NCBI GenBank assembly: GCA_020099315.1
Contig: CP083650.1
Coordinates: 1,054,001-1,118,000 of the forward strand
Direction: 5' to 3'
Length of the DNA stretch: 64,000 nt
From: Citrobacter europaeus
Lineage (GTDB): Bacteria > Pseudomonadota > Gammaproteobacteria > Enterobacterales > Enterobacteriaceae
The notes below the pieces were generated by a model. The model was not told where the DNA came from, made no database searches, and saw only the letters and a list, made by a program, of their open reading frames with translations. The translations under genes and the position numbers were made by a program. Positions 1 to 7,117 of the stretch are shown piece after piece (the stretch's first letter is position 1; the number at the start of each line of letters is the position of its first letter).

Positions 1-1154
1 CGGTGCTTACCGTTGTCGCGCTGGCGAAAGTCGGTGGTGGTGTGGACCGACTGAGCACGCCTATCGGTAAAGTCGCCGGTCTGCTGCTGGCGACCGTTTG
101 CTATCTGGCAGTTGGGCCGTTATTTGCTACTCCACGTACCGCGACGGTCTCTTTCGAAGTCGGGATTGCACCGCTGACCGGTGACTCTGCGTTGCCGCTG
201 TTTATCTATAGCGTTATCTATTTCGCGATTGTCATTCTGGTTTCACTGTATCCGGGTAAACTGCTGGATACGGTTGGTAATTTCCTGGCGCCGCTGAAAA
301 TTCTGGCGCTGGTGGTACTGTCTGTCGCTGCAATTGTCTGGCCAGCGGGCCCGATCAGTAATGCGATGGAGGCCTATCAAACTGCGGCGTTTTCTAATGG
401 CTTCGTGAACGGGTATCTGACCATGGATACGCTGGGCGCGATGGTATTTGGTATTGTTATCGTTAACGCTGCTCGCTCGCGTGGCGTTACTGAAGCGCGT
501 CTGCTGACCCGTTACACCGTTTGGGCGGGTTTAATGGCAGGTGTGGGCTTAACGCTGCTGTATCTCGCGCTGTTCCGTCTGGGTTCAGATAGCGCGATTC
601 TGGTCGATCAGTCTGCTAACGGCGCGGCAATTTTGCATGCGTATGTTCAGCACACCTTTGGTGGCGCGGGAAGCTTCCTGCTGGCGGCGCTGATTTTCAT
701 CGCCTGTCTGGTCACCGCGGTTGGCCTGACCTGCGCATGCGCAGAGTTCTTTGCCCAGTATGTTCCACTGTCTTATCGTACGCTGGTATTTATCCTCGGC
801 GGCTTCTCGATGGTGGTCTCTAACCTGGGTCTGAGCCATCTGATTCAGATCTCTATTCCGGTGCTGACGGCTATCTATCCGCCATGTATCGCACTGGTTG
901 TATTAAGCTTTACCCGCTCATGGTGGCATAATTCTTCCCGCGTCATTGCACCTGCGATGTTTATCAGCCTGATTTTTGGTATCCTTGATGGCATTAAAGC
1001 TTCTGCAATTGGCGACGTGTTACCGGCCTGGACCCAGCGTTTACCGCTGGCGGAGCAGGGGCTGGCGTGGTTGATGCCAACAGTCGTGATGGTGATCCTG
1101 GCAGTTATCTGGGATCGCGCAGCGGGTCGACAAGTGACCTCCAGCGCACACTAA
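1..1154 (+). CDS. brnQ: Branched-chain amino acid transporter BrnQ (5' end missing)
   Basis: Inner-membrane LIV-II symporter that takes up leucine, isoleucine and valine with a cation. The visible 384 or so residues are almost entirely hydrophobic helices and match the E. coli protein (439 aa) from about residue 56 to the end, so roughly the first 55 residues lie left of the window. The reading frame is open to base 1; the GTG at 3 is an internal valine codon, not a start. The C-terminus ends in AAGRQVTSSAH as in E. coli. A strong hairpin terminator follows at once, and proY lies downstream on the same strand, the order known from E. coli and Salmonella. Confidence 0.96.
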   Translation, partial: VLTVVALAKVGGGVDRLSTPIGKVAGLLLATVCYLAVGPLFATPRTATVSFEVGIAPLTGDSALPLFIYSVIYFAIVILVSLYPGKLLDTVGNFLAPLKILALVVLSVAAIVWPAGPISNAMEAYQTAAFSNGFVNGYLTMDTLGAMVFGIVIVNAARSRGVTEARLLTRYTVWAGLMAGVGLTLLYLALFRLGSDSAILVDQSANGAAILHAYVQHTFGGAGSFLLAALIFIACLVTAVGLTCACAEFFAQYVPLSYRTLVFILGGFSMVVSNLGLSHLIQISIPVLTAIYPPCIALVVLSFTRSWWHNSSRVIAPAMFISLIFGILDGIKASAIGDVLPAWTQRLPLAEQGLAWLMPTVVMVILAVIWDRAAGRQVTSSAH

Positions 1155-1174
1155 TATCACTGACAATAAGTTTT

Positions 1175-1211
1175 AACCACGGGGCTATTAATATGGCCCC
1201 GTGGTTTTTTT
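1175..1211 (+). terminator. Rho-independent terminator of brnQ
   Basis: An 11-bp stem (AACCACGGGGC, then its complement GCCCCGTGGTT) closes a 9-nt AT-rich loop, and its 3' arm runs into a T tract. It separates brnQ from proY, so proY probably has its own promoter or depends on read-through. Confidence 0.9.
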
Positions 1212-1235
1212 ATTGTGTTAACAGGTTAGGAATCG

Positions 1236-2609
1236 ATGGAAAGTAATAACAAGCTAAAGCGTGGGCTGAGCACCCGGCACATCCGCTTTATGGCATTAGG
1301 TTCAGCAATTGGCACTGGGCTGTTCTACGGCTCGGCCGATGCCATAAAAATGGCGGGGCCAAGCGTATTGCTGGCCTATATTATCGGCGGTGTAGCGGCG
1401 TATATTATTATGCGTGCGCTGGGCGAAATGTCCGTTCATAACCCGGCTGCCAGCTCCTTCTCGCGCTACGCGCAGGAAAACCTTGGACCGCTGGCAGGCT
1501 ACATCACCGGCTGGACCTACTGTTTTGAAATCCTGATTGTCGCTATTGCCGACGTGACTGCCTTTGGTATTTACATGGGGGTCTGGTTCCCTGCCGTTCC
1601 GCACTGGATTTGGGTCCTCAGCGTGGTGCTGATTATCTGTGCCATCAACCTGATGAGCGTGAAGGTGTTTGGCGAGCTGGAGTTCTGGTTTTCGTTCTTT
1701 AAGGTCGCCACCATTATCATCATGATTGTCGCCGGTTTCGGCATCATCATTTGGGGGATTGGCAACGGCGGGCAACCGACCGGTATCCATAACCTGTGGA
1801 GCAACGGCGGTTTCTTCAGCAACGGCTGGCTCGGCATGGTGATGTCGTTACAAATGGTGATGTTCGCCTACGGCGGGATTGAGATTATCGGGATTACCGC
1901 AGGTGAAGCCAAAGACCCGGAAAAATCTATTCCGCGCGCCATCAATTCCGTACCGATGCGCATCCTCGTGTTTTACGTGGGGACGCTGTTCGTCATCATG
2001 TCCATTTACCCATGGAACCAGGTTGGCACCGACGGTAGCCCGTTCGTTCTGACGTTCCAGCATATGGGCATTACCTTTGCCGCCGGGATCCTCAACTTTG
2101 TCGTACTGACCGCGTCGCTGTCGGCCATCAACTCTGACGTCTTCGGCGTGGGTCGTATGTTGCACGGTATGGCAGAGCAGGGCAGCGCCCCGAAAATGTT
2201 CGCTAAGACCTCGCGTCGTGGCGTGCCGTGGGTCACGGTGATGGTGATGACCATCGCGCTGCTGTTTGCGGTGTATCTTAACTACATCATGCCGGAAAAC
2301 GTCTTCCTGGTGATCGCCTCTCTGGCGACCTTCGCCACGGTATGGGTGTGGATTATGATCCTGCTGTCGCAGATTGCCTTCCGTCGTCGTCTGCCGCCGG
2401 AAGAGGTCAAGGCATTGAAATTTAAAGTGCCGGGTGGGGTTGTGACGACCGTTATTGGCCTGATTTTCCTGGTCTTTATCATCGCGCTTATCGGCTATCA
2501 TCCGGATACCCGTATTTCGCTGTACGTCGGCTTTGCGTGGATTATCCTGCTGCTGGCCGGCTGGGTTTTCAAGCGCCGTCGCGAGCGTCAACTGGCTGAA
2601 GCGCAGTAA
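1236..2609 (+). CDS. proY: Proline-specific permease ProY
   Basis: Amino acid permease of the APC superfamily (457 aa, the same length as E. coli ProY), in the inner membrane. The N-terminus carries the family signature GSAIGTGLF in the first helix, followed by about twelve hydrophobic segments and a basic tail (KRRRERQ). The ATG at 1236 sits 5 nt after an AGG Shine-Dalgarno. In Salmonella, ProY is known as a proline carrier that is normally poorly expressed and was revealed by suppressor mutations. The position between the brnQ terminator and a terminator of its own fits a monocistronic gene. Function is by family and synteny; no expression can be read from the sequence. Confidence 0.94.
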   Translation: MESNNKLKRGLSTRHIRFMALGSAIGTGLFYGSADAIKMAGPSVLLAYIIGGVAAYIIMRALGEMSVHNPAASSFSRYAQENLGPLAGYITGWTYCFEILIVAIADVTAFGIYMGVWFPAVPHWIWVLSVVLIICAINLMSVKVFGELEFWFSFFKVATIIIMIVAGFGIIIWGIGNGGQPTGIHNLWSNGGFFSNGWLGMVMSLQMVMFAYGGIEIIGITAGEAKDPEKSIPRAINSVPMRILVFYVGTLFVIMSIYPWNQVGTDGSPFVLTFQHMGITFAAGILNFVVLTASLSAINSDVFGVGRMLHGMAEQGSAPKMFAKTSRRGVPWVTVMVMTIALLFAVYLNYIMPENVFLVIASLATFATVWVWIMILLSQIAFRRRLPPEEVKALKFKVPGGVVTTVIGLIFLVFIIALIGYHPDTRISLYVGFAWIILLLAGWVFKRRRERQLAEAQ

Positions 2610-2614
2610 TATTT

Positions 2615-2648
2615 TTGCCGGGTAGCCTGATGTTACCCGGCAATTTTC
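2615..2648 (+). terminator. Rho-independent terminator of proY
   Basis: Inverted repeat TTGCCGGGTA / TACCCGGCAA around a 9-nt loop, followed by a short T run. It ends directly before the MalT boxes of malZ. Confidence 0.8.
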
Positions 2649-2670
2649 TCCTCCCCCGAGCTCCTCCCCC
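2648..2670 (-). promoter_or_regulatory. Pair of MalT boxes upstream of malZ
   Basis: CTCCTCCCCC occurs twice, at 2648-2657 and 2661-2670, 13 bp apart. Read on the minus strand each is GGGGGAGGAG, matching the established MalT consensus GGGGA(T/G)GAGG at nearly all positions. Two direct MalT sites ahead of malZ, a maltose-regulon gene, imply activation by MalT with maltotriose. The ATG of malZ is about 80 bp downstream. Confidence 0.75.
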
Positions 2671-2747
2671 AATAAACGTTAAGATGAGGAGTGATCCTGC
2701 ACTTCGCTATGGCAAGGTGACGTCATTATCATCAAAGGGGATACGTG

Positions 2748-4565
2748 ATGTTGAACGCCTGGCACCTTCCGGTTGCCCCATTTGTTAAGCAAAACAAAGA
2801 TCAACTGACGATTACATTATGGCTGGCGGGGGAGAATCCACCCCAGCGGGTGACGCTACGCGCAGAAAACGATAACGAAGAGATTTCGCTGGCTATGCAC
2901 AAGCAGCGCAGCCAGCCGCAGCCGGGCGTGACCGCGTGGCGAGCGGCAATCGATCTCTCCAGCGGGCAGCCTCGTCGACGCTATAGTTTTAAATTACTTT
3001 GGCTCGATCGTCAGCTGTGGTTTACCCCGCAGGGTTTCAGCCGTTTTCCGCCTGCGCGTCTGGAGCAGTTTGCGATTGATGTGCCGGATAACGGTCCGCA
3101 GTGGGTCGCCGATCAGATTTTCTATCAAATTTTCCCGGACCGTTTTGCCCGCAGCCAGTCGCGTGAAGCGGCTCAGGATAATGTCTATTACCACCACGCG
3201 GCCGGGCACGATATTGTGCGGCGCGAGTGGGACGAGCCGCTTATGGCTCAGGCCGGCGGCTCCACGTTTTATGGCGGTGATTTGGATGGCATCAGTGAAA
3301 AGCTGCCGTACCTGAAAACGTTAGGGGTCACGGCGCTGTATCTGAATCCGGTGTTTACCGCGCCGAGCGTGCATAAATACGATACCGAAGATTACCGCCA
3401 TGTTGATCCACAGTTTGGCGGCGACAGAGCACTGCTGCGCCTGCGTCACAACACCCAACGGCAGGGCATACGGCTGATTCTCGACGGTGTTTTTAACCAT
3501 AGCGGCGATTCGCACGCCTGGTTTGACCGGCATAATCGGGGAACCGACGGGGCGTGCCATAATCCGCAATCTCCCTGGCGCGACTGGTATCATTTTTCAG
3601 ATGATGGTGTCGCGCTCGACTGGCTGGGGTATGCCAGCCTGCCTAAGCTGGACTTTTCCTCCGCAAGCCTGGTGAATGAAATTTATCGCGGCGAAGACAG
3701 TATCGTCCGCCACTGGCTGAAAGCGCCGTGGAGTATGGACGGCTGGCGTCTGGATGTGGTGCACATGCTGGGAGAGACCGGTGGCGCGCGCAACAACCTG
3801 CAGCACGTGGCCGGTATTACGCAGGCGGCAAAAGAAACCCAGCCAGGGGCGTATGTGGTGGGCGAACATTTTGGCGATGCGCGCCAGTGGTTGCAGGCTG
3901 ATGCCGAAGATGCCGCCATGAACTATCGCGGCTTTACTTTCCCCCTCTGGGGATTCCTCGCCAATACTGATATCTCATACGATCCGCAATCTATTGATGC
4001 CCAGACCTGTATGGCGTGGATGGACAACTACCGTGCGGGTTTGTCGCATCAGCAGCAACTGCGGATGTTTAATCAGCTCGACAGCCACGATACCACCCGT
4101 TTTAAATCTCTGCTTGGTAAAGACGTTGCACGGTTACCGCTGGCGGTGGTGTGGCTGTTTACCTGGCCTGGCGTGCCCTGTATTTACTACGGTGACGAAG
4201 TGGGGCTGGATGGGAACAACGATCCATTTTGTCGCAAACCGTTCCCGTGGCAGCCTGAAAAACAGGACGCTAACCTGCTGGCGTTGTACCAGCGGCTGGC
4301 TAAATTACGCCATCAAAGCCAGGCGTTACGCCATGGCGGTTGTCAGGTGATTTACGCCGAGGATAACGTGGTGGTGTTTGTCCGCGTGCTAAACCGTCAG
4401 CGAGTGTTGGTGGCGATTAACCGTGGCCACGCCTGTGAAGTGGTCCTGCCAGCCTCGCCATTACTGAGCGTTAGCCAATGGCAGCACAAAGAGGGTAAAG
4501 GCCTGCTTGCTGATGATATCCTGACGCTGCCGGCGATTACCGCCTCGGTGTGGTCAGGTCATTGA
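2748..4565 (+). CDS. malZ: Maltodextrin glucosidase MalZ
   Basis: Cytoplasmic GH13 enzyme that removes glucose from the reducing end of maltodextrins in the maltose system. It has 605 residues; E. coli MalZ has 604. The N-terminal 110 or so residues form the starch-binding-like domain, followed by the (beta/alpha)8 barrel. The four GH13 blocks are visible: DGVFNH near 246, GWRLDVVH with nucleophile D336, GEHF with acid/base E373, and LDSHDT with D448. I chose the ATG at 2748 because AAAGGGG lies 7 nt upstream and the E. coli protein begins MLNAWHLP; an in-frame GTG three bases earlier is the alternative. The 3' end overlaps the convergent LysR gene by 7 bp. Confidence 0.96.
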   Translation: MLNAWHLPVAPFVKQNKDQLTITLWLAGENPPQRVTLRAENDNEEISLAMHKQRSQPQPGVTAWRAAIDLSSGQPRRRYSFKLLWLDRQLWFTPQGFSRFPPARLEQFAIDVPDNGPQWVADQIFYQIFPDRFARSQSREAAQDNVYYHHAAGHDIVRREWDEPLMAQAGGSTFYGGDLDGISEKLPYLKTLGVTALYLNPVFTAPSVHKYDTEDYRHVDPQFGGDRALLRLRHNTQRQGIRLILDGVFNHSGDSHAWFDRHNRGTDGACHNPQSPWRDWYHFSDDGVALDWLGYASLPKLDFSSASLVNEIYRGEDSIVRHWLKAPWSMDGWRLDVVHMLGETGGARNNLQHVAGITQAAKETQPGAYVVGEHFGDARQWLQADAEDAAMNYRGFTFPLWGFLANTDISYDPQSIDAQTCMAWMDNYRAGLSHQQQLRMFNQLDSHDTTRFKSLLGKDVARLPLAVVWLFTWPGVPCIYYGDEVGLDGNNDPFCRKPFPWQPEKQDANLLALYQRLAKLRHQSQALRHGGCQVIYAEDNVVVFVRVLNRQRVLVAINRGHACEVVLPASPLLSVSQWQHKEGKGLLADDILTLPAITASVWSGH

Positions 4566-5461
4566 TATAAGCGCGCAACCTCCCGGCTTGCCAGCAGCGC
4601 GTCTCGCCACCAGCGCTGTGCCAGCCCATCACGGTTATTGCGCCAGGCCATATAGGCCACGTCTTTTTGGCGAAATGAGATAACCGTTTTTTCCACCAGC
4701 TCGCCCGTGGCAAGCCACGGGCTGGCAATATGACGTGGGAGAAATCCGCAGCCCATGCCGGCCCGAAGTAGCATCACTTTACTGTGGAAGTCATCGACGC
4801 GGATCTGCGCTTGTTCTTCCATCAGATTGGTTTGTAGCGGATGACAAAAGCGCGCACTGTCGCTGATAACAATCGCCCGATGCAGGCACAACTGCTCGTT
4901 GGTCAGGCCGTCCGGTGCTGCGGCCAGCGGATGCTCAGGCGCAACGACAAACACATTGTCCAGCGTACCGAGCATTTTGTAGGACCAGGCCGCAGACGTT
5001 GGCGGTTCATTAATCGCTCCCAGAATAATATCTGCTCCATTATGGGTCAGTTCCTCCCAGGAACCCGCCAGCGTATGGTGGGTAAAGCTCAGGCGAGTTT
5101 GCTTATTCAGCGCGTGAAATTCATCGATAATCGGCAACAGCGAGGCGAGGGGAAAGGAATCGTCCAGCGCAATTGCCAGCTCTTTTTCCCAGCCTGAACT
5201 CAGCTGCACTGCCTGCTTTTCGAGATCTTTTGCCGCGCTCAGCAGCAAACGTCCCTTTTCCAGCATCATCTGTCCGGTGTCGGTAAACTTAGCCCGGTGT
5301 CCAGAACGGTCAAGCAACTCGATATTCAGGTCGCTTTCCAGCTTTTGAATCATATAGCTGAGTGCCGCAGGGGTTTTAAACAGCGATTCGGCCGCCGCGG
5401 CAAATGAACCCTGTTTGTCGAGTGCGTCGAGAATGAGCAAAACATCCAGATTGATGCGCAT
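4559..5461 (-). CDS. LysR-type transcriptional regulator (YhaJ-like)
   Basis: 300-residue LysR-family regulator. The N-terminus is a winged HTH (about residues 1-60, with GSFAAAAESLF and TPAALSYMIQKLE), and the rest is a periplasmic-binding-protein-like effector domain. Among E. coli paralogues the N-terminal half looks most like YhaJ (shared LDRSGHR.KFT). It is transcribed away from the isochorismatase/ABM/amidohydrolase genes across a 273-bp AT-rich gap. This is the classic layout for a LysR protein controlling its divergent neighbour, so I infer it regulates that cluster. The ligand is unknown. Its stop codon lies inside the end of malZ. Confidence 0.85.
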   Translation of the reverse strand: MRINLDVLLILDALDKQGSFAAAAESLFKTPAALSYMIQKLESDLNIELLDRSGHRAKFTDTGQMMLEKGRLLLSAAKDLEKQAVQLSSGWEKELAIALDDSFPLASLLPIIDEFHALNKQTRLSFTHHTLAGSWEELTHNGADIILGAINEPPTSAAWSYKMLGTLDNVFVVAPEHPLAAAPDGLTNEQLCLHRAIVISDSARFCHPLQTNLMEEQAQIRVDDFHSKVMLLRAGMGCGFLPRHIASPWLATGELVEKTVISFRQKDVAYMAWRNNRDGLAQRWWRDALLASREVARLYQ

Positions 5462-5644
5462 AAGCAGAAAATATCCTGAAAATTAAACCCCTCTGTTGTA
5501 CCGAATGAAGAAAAACAATGCCAGTGAATAAATTAGATGAGTTATGCGCATTTTTTTGATGTTGTTTAGGATATATCGCAATACAAAATTAATAGTTTCA
5601 CAGGATGGTAAGTTTTCTTTAATAACTCGTTAGAAATTTCCCGC

Positions 5645-5650
5645 TATACT
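5645..5650 (+). promoter_or_regulatory. Candidate -10 box for the isochorismatase-like operon
   Basis: TATACT lies about 85 bp before the ATG at 5735. No good -35 hexamer sits 16-18 bp upstream, as is usual for a promoter needing a LysR-type activator. The surrounding 5462-5734 gap is AT-rich and would hold the operator; I could not single out one convincing T-N11-A site. Confidence 0.4.
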
Positions 5651-5734
5651 CAACAAGCTTTCTGATTCAGGATCCTGCTGCTGACGGCAGATACAGACCG
5701 TTGCCTTTTAACTTATTGATTAAGAAGGTGTGAT

Positions 5735-6376
5735 ATGTCTATTCGGGAACTGATTGACCCTCAAAACTCTACGCTTATTTTTATTGATCATCAGCCGCAA
5801 ATGTCATTTGGTGTAGCGAATATTGATCGCCAGACTTTAAAAAATAATACCGTGGCATTAGCGAAAGCCGGGAAAATATTCAATGTTCCGGTGATTTATA
5901 CTTCTGTGGAAACGAAAAGTTTTAGCGGATATATCTGGCCAGAATTGTTAGCGGTTCATCCTGATGTAAAACCCATTGAACGCACCTCAATGAACTCCTG
6001 GGAAGATGCGGCGTTTGTGAAGGCCGTGGAAGCGACCGGACGTAAAAAACTGATTATCTCCGCGCTGTGGACCGAGGTATGTCTGACTTTCCCTGCGCTG
6101 ATGGCGCTGGAAGCGGGCTACGAAGTGTATGTGGTGACCGACACTTCCGGCGGTACGTCCGTAGATGCCCATGAACGTTCTATCGATCGTATGGTGCAGG
6201 CGGGCGCCGTTCCCGTGACCTGGCAACAGGTTCTTCTCGAGTACCAGCGCGACTGGTCACGCAAAGAAACTTACGACGCCGTTATGGATCTGGTGCGCGA
6301 GCACAGCGGCGCTTACGGTATGGGCGTGGATTATGCCTATACCATGGTGCATGGCGCGCCGGAACGTAAAGCTTAA
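5735..6376 (+). CDS. Isochorismatase-family cysteine hydrolase (YcaC-like)
   Basis: 213-residue member of the isochorismatase-like hydrolase family, related to E. coli YcaC (208 aa). Members usually cleave C-N or ester bonds with an Asp-Lys-Cys triad. The catalytic Asp is visible in FIDHQ (D18) and the nucleophile in LWTEVCLTFPAL (C116). The usual Lys is not obvious between them: the corresponding stretch reads ERTSMNSW. The ATG follows GAAGGTG. It is the first gene of a three-gene same-strand set opposite a LysR gene. An ERIC element begins directly after its stop codon. The substrate is unknown. Confidence 0.85.
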   Translation: MSIRELIDPQNSTLIFIDHQPQMSFGVANIDRQTLKNNTVALAKAGKIFNVPVIYTSVETKSFSGYIWPELLAVHPDVKPIERTSMNSWEDAAFVKAVEATGRKKLIISALWTEVCLTFPALMALEAGYEVYVVTDTSGGTSVDAHERSIDRMVQAGAVPVTWQQVLLEYQRDWSRKETYDAVMDLVREHSGAYGMGVDYAYTMVHGAPERKA

Positions 6377-6503
6377 ATACACGTCATCCTTCATGTTGCA
6401 TCTTTGTTGGCTTCGTTTGCGTACCCCGGTCACTTACTTATGTAAGCTCCCGGGGATCCACAACCTTGCCGCCTCGATGCACCATGAATGATTTTTGTGT
6501 ATT
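6376..6503. repeat. ERIC (enterobacterial repetitive intergenic consensus) element
   Basis: About 128 bp of imperfect palindrome with AATACAC at the left end and GTGTATT at the right. Inside is the conserved ERIC core CACTTACTTATGTAAGCTCC flanked by CCCCGG/CCGGGG-like arms. It fills most of the gap between the hydrolase stop codon and the next gene, so it would be transcribed as a large hairpin within the operon. A second copy lies at 22491-22620. Confidence 0.9.
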
Positions 6504-6550
6504 GCTTTCCTGGCCTAAGCGGCCTGTTTCCTCTCAACAAGGAACCCTTC

Positions 6551-7096
6551 ATGGCGCAGAGCAAACATGTGACGTTGGTGATTACCCACACCCTGCTACC
6601 TGAGCAGGCGCAGCGGTATGAGCAGTGGTTGGGGAAAATCATGCCTGTAGCGGCTGAATTTCCCGGTCATCTCGGCGCGAACGTGATTCGCCCAGCAGAT
6701 GGCAACAACCTGTGGAACATCATTATCCGCTTCGACACGCTTGAGCATCTGTATAACTGGACCCAGTCCGATACGCGCCGCGTGCTGGTCGAAGAGATTG
6801 CTCCACTGCTGGCGGAAGGTGACAAAACCGAAGTTCGTACCGAAGCGGCATTCTGGTTTACGCCGCCCGCGCCCCATGTACGCCAGCCCAAACGCTGGAA
6901 ACAGTTTCTGATAACCCTGCTGGTGATATTTCCCAGCACCAATCTGGTGCCGTGGTTGACCGGCATGGTGCTGCCTGCAATGAAGGGCTCGTTACTCCTG
7001 CATCTCATCAATGATGCCTTTGTGGTTGCGCTGGTGGTCTGGTTCTGGATGCCCATCGTAACCCGTCTGTTTGCCGGATGGCTGAAAAAAGCCTGA
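6551..7096 (+). CDS. ABM-domain protein with C-terminal membrane segments
   Basis: 181 residues. About the first 95 form a ferredoxin-like antibiotic-biosynthesis-monooxygenase (ABM) type domain. After a Pro-rich linker come two hydrophobic helices (about 113-135 and 150-172: FLITLLVIFPSTNLVPWL and HLINDAFVVALVVWFW), so the domain is probably anchored in the inner membrane facing the cytoplasm. The ATG at 6551 was chosen over an upstream in-frame one because AAGGA lies 7 nt before it and the upstream stretch is ERIC-derived sequence. It lies between a cysteine hydrolase and an amidohydrolase in one cluster. No enzyme activity can be assigned with confidence. Confidence 0.8.
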   Translation: MAQSKHVTLVITHTLLPEQAQRYEQWLGKIMPVAAEFPGHLGANVIRPADGNNLWNIIIRFDTLEHLYNWTQSDTRRVLVEEIAPLLAEGDKTEVRTEAAFWFTPPAPHVRQPKRWKQFLITLLVIFPSTNLVPWLTGMVLPAMKGSLLLHLINDAFVVALVVWFWMPIVTRLFAGWLKKA

Positions 7097-7117
7097 CCGG
7101 TTTCTCAGGAGATTGAT

